Shown: positions 63,067 to 64,000 of the stretch, one piece after another
Numbering within the stretch: position 1 is the first letter of the stretch
How the letters are laid out: every line of letters starts with the position of its first letter
Origin: an uncultured Cytophagales bacterium
Lineage (GTDB): Bacteria > Bacteroidota > Bacteroidia > Cytophagales > Cyclobacteriaceae
NCBI GenBank assembly: GCA_913057175.1
Contig: CAJXNP010000012.1
Span: 62,001-126,000, forward strand
Length of the DNA stretch: 64,000 nt
Direction of reading: 5' to 3'
Program-made: the position numbers and the translations under genes
Notes under the pieces: model-generated
What the model saw: the letters and a program-made list of their open reading frames with translations, nothing else
Told to the model about the DNA's origin: nothing
The model's database searches: none

Positions 63067-64000
63067 ATGTATTCCAGCAAAAAATTAAAGGAATTTACCC
63101 AAAACGTATTTCAAAAAATTGGCTGTCCGGCAGATGAGGCCAGCCTTGCCGCAGAGGTCCTGGTTTCCGCCGATCTTCGCGGTGTCGATTCCCACGGAGT
63201 AGCACGATTGTCAGGTTATGTAAGGCTCTGGGAGGCTAATCGTTTGAATGCCACTCCCAATATCAAAGTAACACATCATACACCCAGTACTGCAGTAATC
63301 GATGGAGACAAAGGCTTAGGACTAGTTGTTGGACCAAAAGCCATGGAAATAGCCATCGAAAAGGCGAAGGAAGTAGGCTCCGGTTGGGTATCCGTCAAAA
63401 ACTCCAACCACTTTGGAATAGCAGGATACCATTCACTTCTGGCTGTTCAAAATGATATGATCGGGATCAGTATGACAAATGCCAGTCCACTGGTCGCTCC
63501 AACCTTTGCAAAAGAAAGGATGCTTGGAACAAATCCCATTGCTGTGGGTATTCCTGCTGGGGAGCAACCGCCATTTGTTGCGGATTTGGCCACCACCACT
63601 GCTGCAAACGGCAAGCTGGAGATCCTGCAGCGAAAGGGAGAAGACACACCCGAGGGTTGGGTGCAGGATAAGGATGGCCACCCAATAACCGATGCGCACG
63701 GTGTAAAAAAAGGTGGGGCTTTGCTTCCATTGGGAAGTGACAGGGAGCATGGCAGTCACAAAGGATATTGCCTGGGTTCGGTGGTAGATATTTTTTCTGC
63801 AGTACTTTCGGGAGCAAGCTACGGCCCCTGGGCACCTCCATTTGTTAGCTTTTTGCCTCTCGCGGACAATATGCCAGGAGAAGGATTAGGACATTTTTTT
63901 GGAGCGATGAGAATTGATGGATTCCGGCCTAAGGAGGAATTCAAGCAACATATGGATAACTGGATCACGCGGTTCAGAAATACAGAACCGGTAAGCAAAG
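63067..64000 (+). CDS. malate/L-lactate dehydrogenase family (YlbC/Ldh2-like), cut by window end
   Basis: At least 311 residues are visible and the frame is still open at base 64000. The family is identified by SADLRGVDSHGVARLSGYVR, KNSNHFGIAGYHSLL, ISMTNASPLVAPTFAKERML, GTNPIAVGIPAG and the later HGSHKGYCLGSVVDIFSAVL. These NAD(P)-linked enzymes oxidise malate, lactate, sulfolactate or ureidoglycolate; the substrate cannot be fixed. It begins 19 bases after the Ppx/GppA gene on the same strand. Confidence 0.92.
   Translation, partial: MYSSKKLKEFTQNVFQKIGCPADEASLAAEVLVSADLRGVDSHGVARLSGYVRLWEANRLNATPNIKVTHHTPSTAVIDGDKGLGLVVGPKAMEIAIEKAKEVGSGWVSVKNSNHFGIAGYHSLLAVQNDMIGISMTNASPLVAPTFAKERMLGTNPIAVGIPAGEQPPFVADLATTTAANGKLEILQRKGEDTPEGWVQDKDGHPITDAHGVKKGGALLPLGSDREHGSHKGYCLGSVVDIFSAVLSGASYGPWAPPFVSFLPLADNMPGEGLGHFFGAMRIDGFRPKEEFKQHMDNWITRFRNTEPVSK

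Overview
The window looks like a chromosomal segment of a member of the Bacteroidota, most likely a free-living Cytophagales-type organism. The grounds are: a fused LpxC/FabZ gene in an lpxD-lpxC/fabZ-lpxA cluster; a PorX-type response regulator with a PglZ output domain; BatA/DUF58 genes; DUF4296 and DUF3857 proteins; coding starts mostly without Shine-Dalgarno sequences; and several TAnnTTTG promoter -7 boxes. Gene density is high and most genes are housekeeping. No rRNA, tRNA, CRISPR array, insertion sequence or prophage was seen.

Layout. 1-5.6 kb: the 3' part of an ABC exporter, a lipoprotein, a repeat-rich intergenic stretch, a Fur-family regulator divergent from dcd, a phosphoesterase and yidD. 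5.5-12.4 kb: an HSD-type epimerase, then an EthD-GH20-NagX-like-DUF457 run that suggests amino-sugar use, a lipid kinase and a SIMPL-domain protein. 12.3-16.5 kb: a methyltransferase, then two toxin-antitoxin loci (PIN type; MntA/HepT type with a frameshifted HepT) on either side of a lysine-forming saccharopine dehydrogenase-like gene, then a membrane methyltransferase-like gene. 16.5-20.5 kb: a TPR-LuxR-type sensor convergent with a cholesterol-dependent-cytolysin-like lipoprotein gene, which has phased direct repeats upstream. 20.3-28 kb: a small conserved ORF, gltX, a SelW-like protein, two small possibly related unknowns, purE-purK, a membrane-anchored MutS-like ATPase and a MocA-like nucleotidyltransferase. 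28-38.7 kb: two adjacent DUF3857/transglutaminase-like proteins, a bidirectional terminator, a barrel-like protein, a CtpA-type protease, a RIC/hemerythrin-like protein, ruvX, a tandem NUMOD4/HNH protein and a small secreted protein. 38.7-49.4 kb: batA with two partner genes, a DUF4296 lipoprotein, mutS2, an ABC ATPase, the lipid A cluster and an HD hydrolase. 49.4-64 kb: porX-tsaE-ald, pyrR-pyrB, a secreted unknown, an EVE protein, polX, a GT9 transferase, an unknown, an acyl-CoA carboxylase subunit, a Ppx/GppA phosphatase and a malate/lactate dehydrogenase cut by the window end.

The most unusual item is the cytolysin-like gene at 18.4-20.0 kb. It keeps the pore-forming core signatures of the thiol-activated cytolysins, including the diglycine, but has a lipoprotein signal and no tryptophan-rich undecapeptide. 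Other points to recheck are the frameshifted HepT exactly before its RX4HXY motif, a transglutaminase-like pair in which one copy has lost its Cys and His, a duplicated NUMOD4/HNH unit with one dead half, and several well-formed inverted or tandem repeats between genes.
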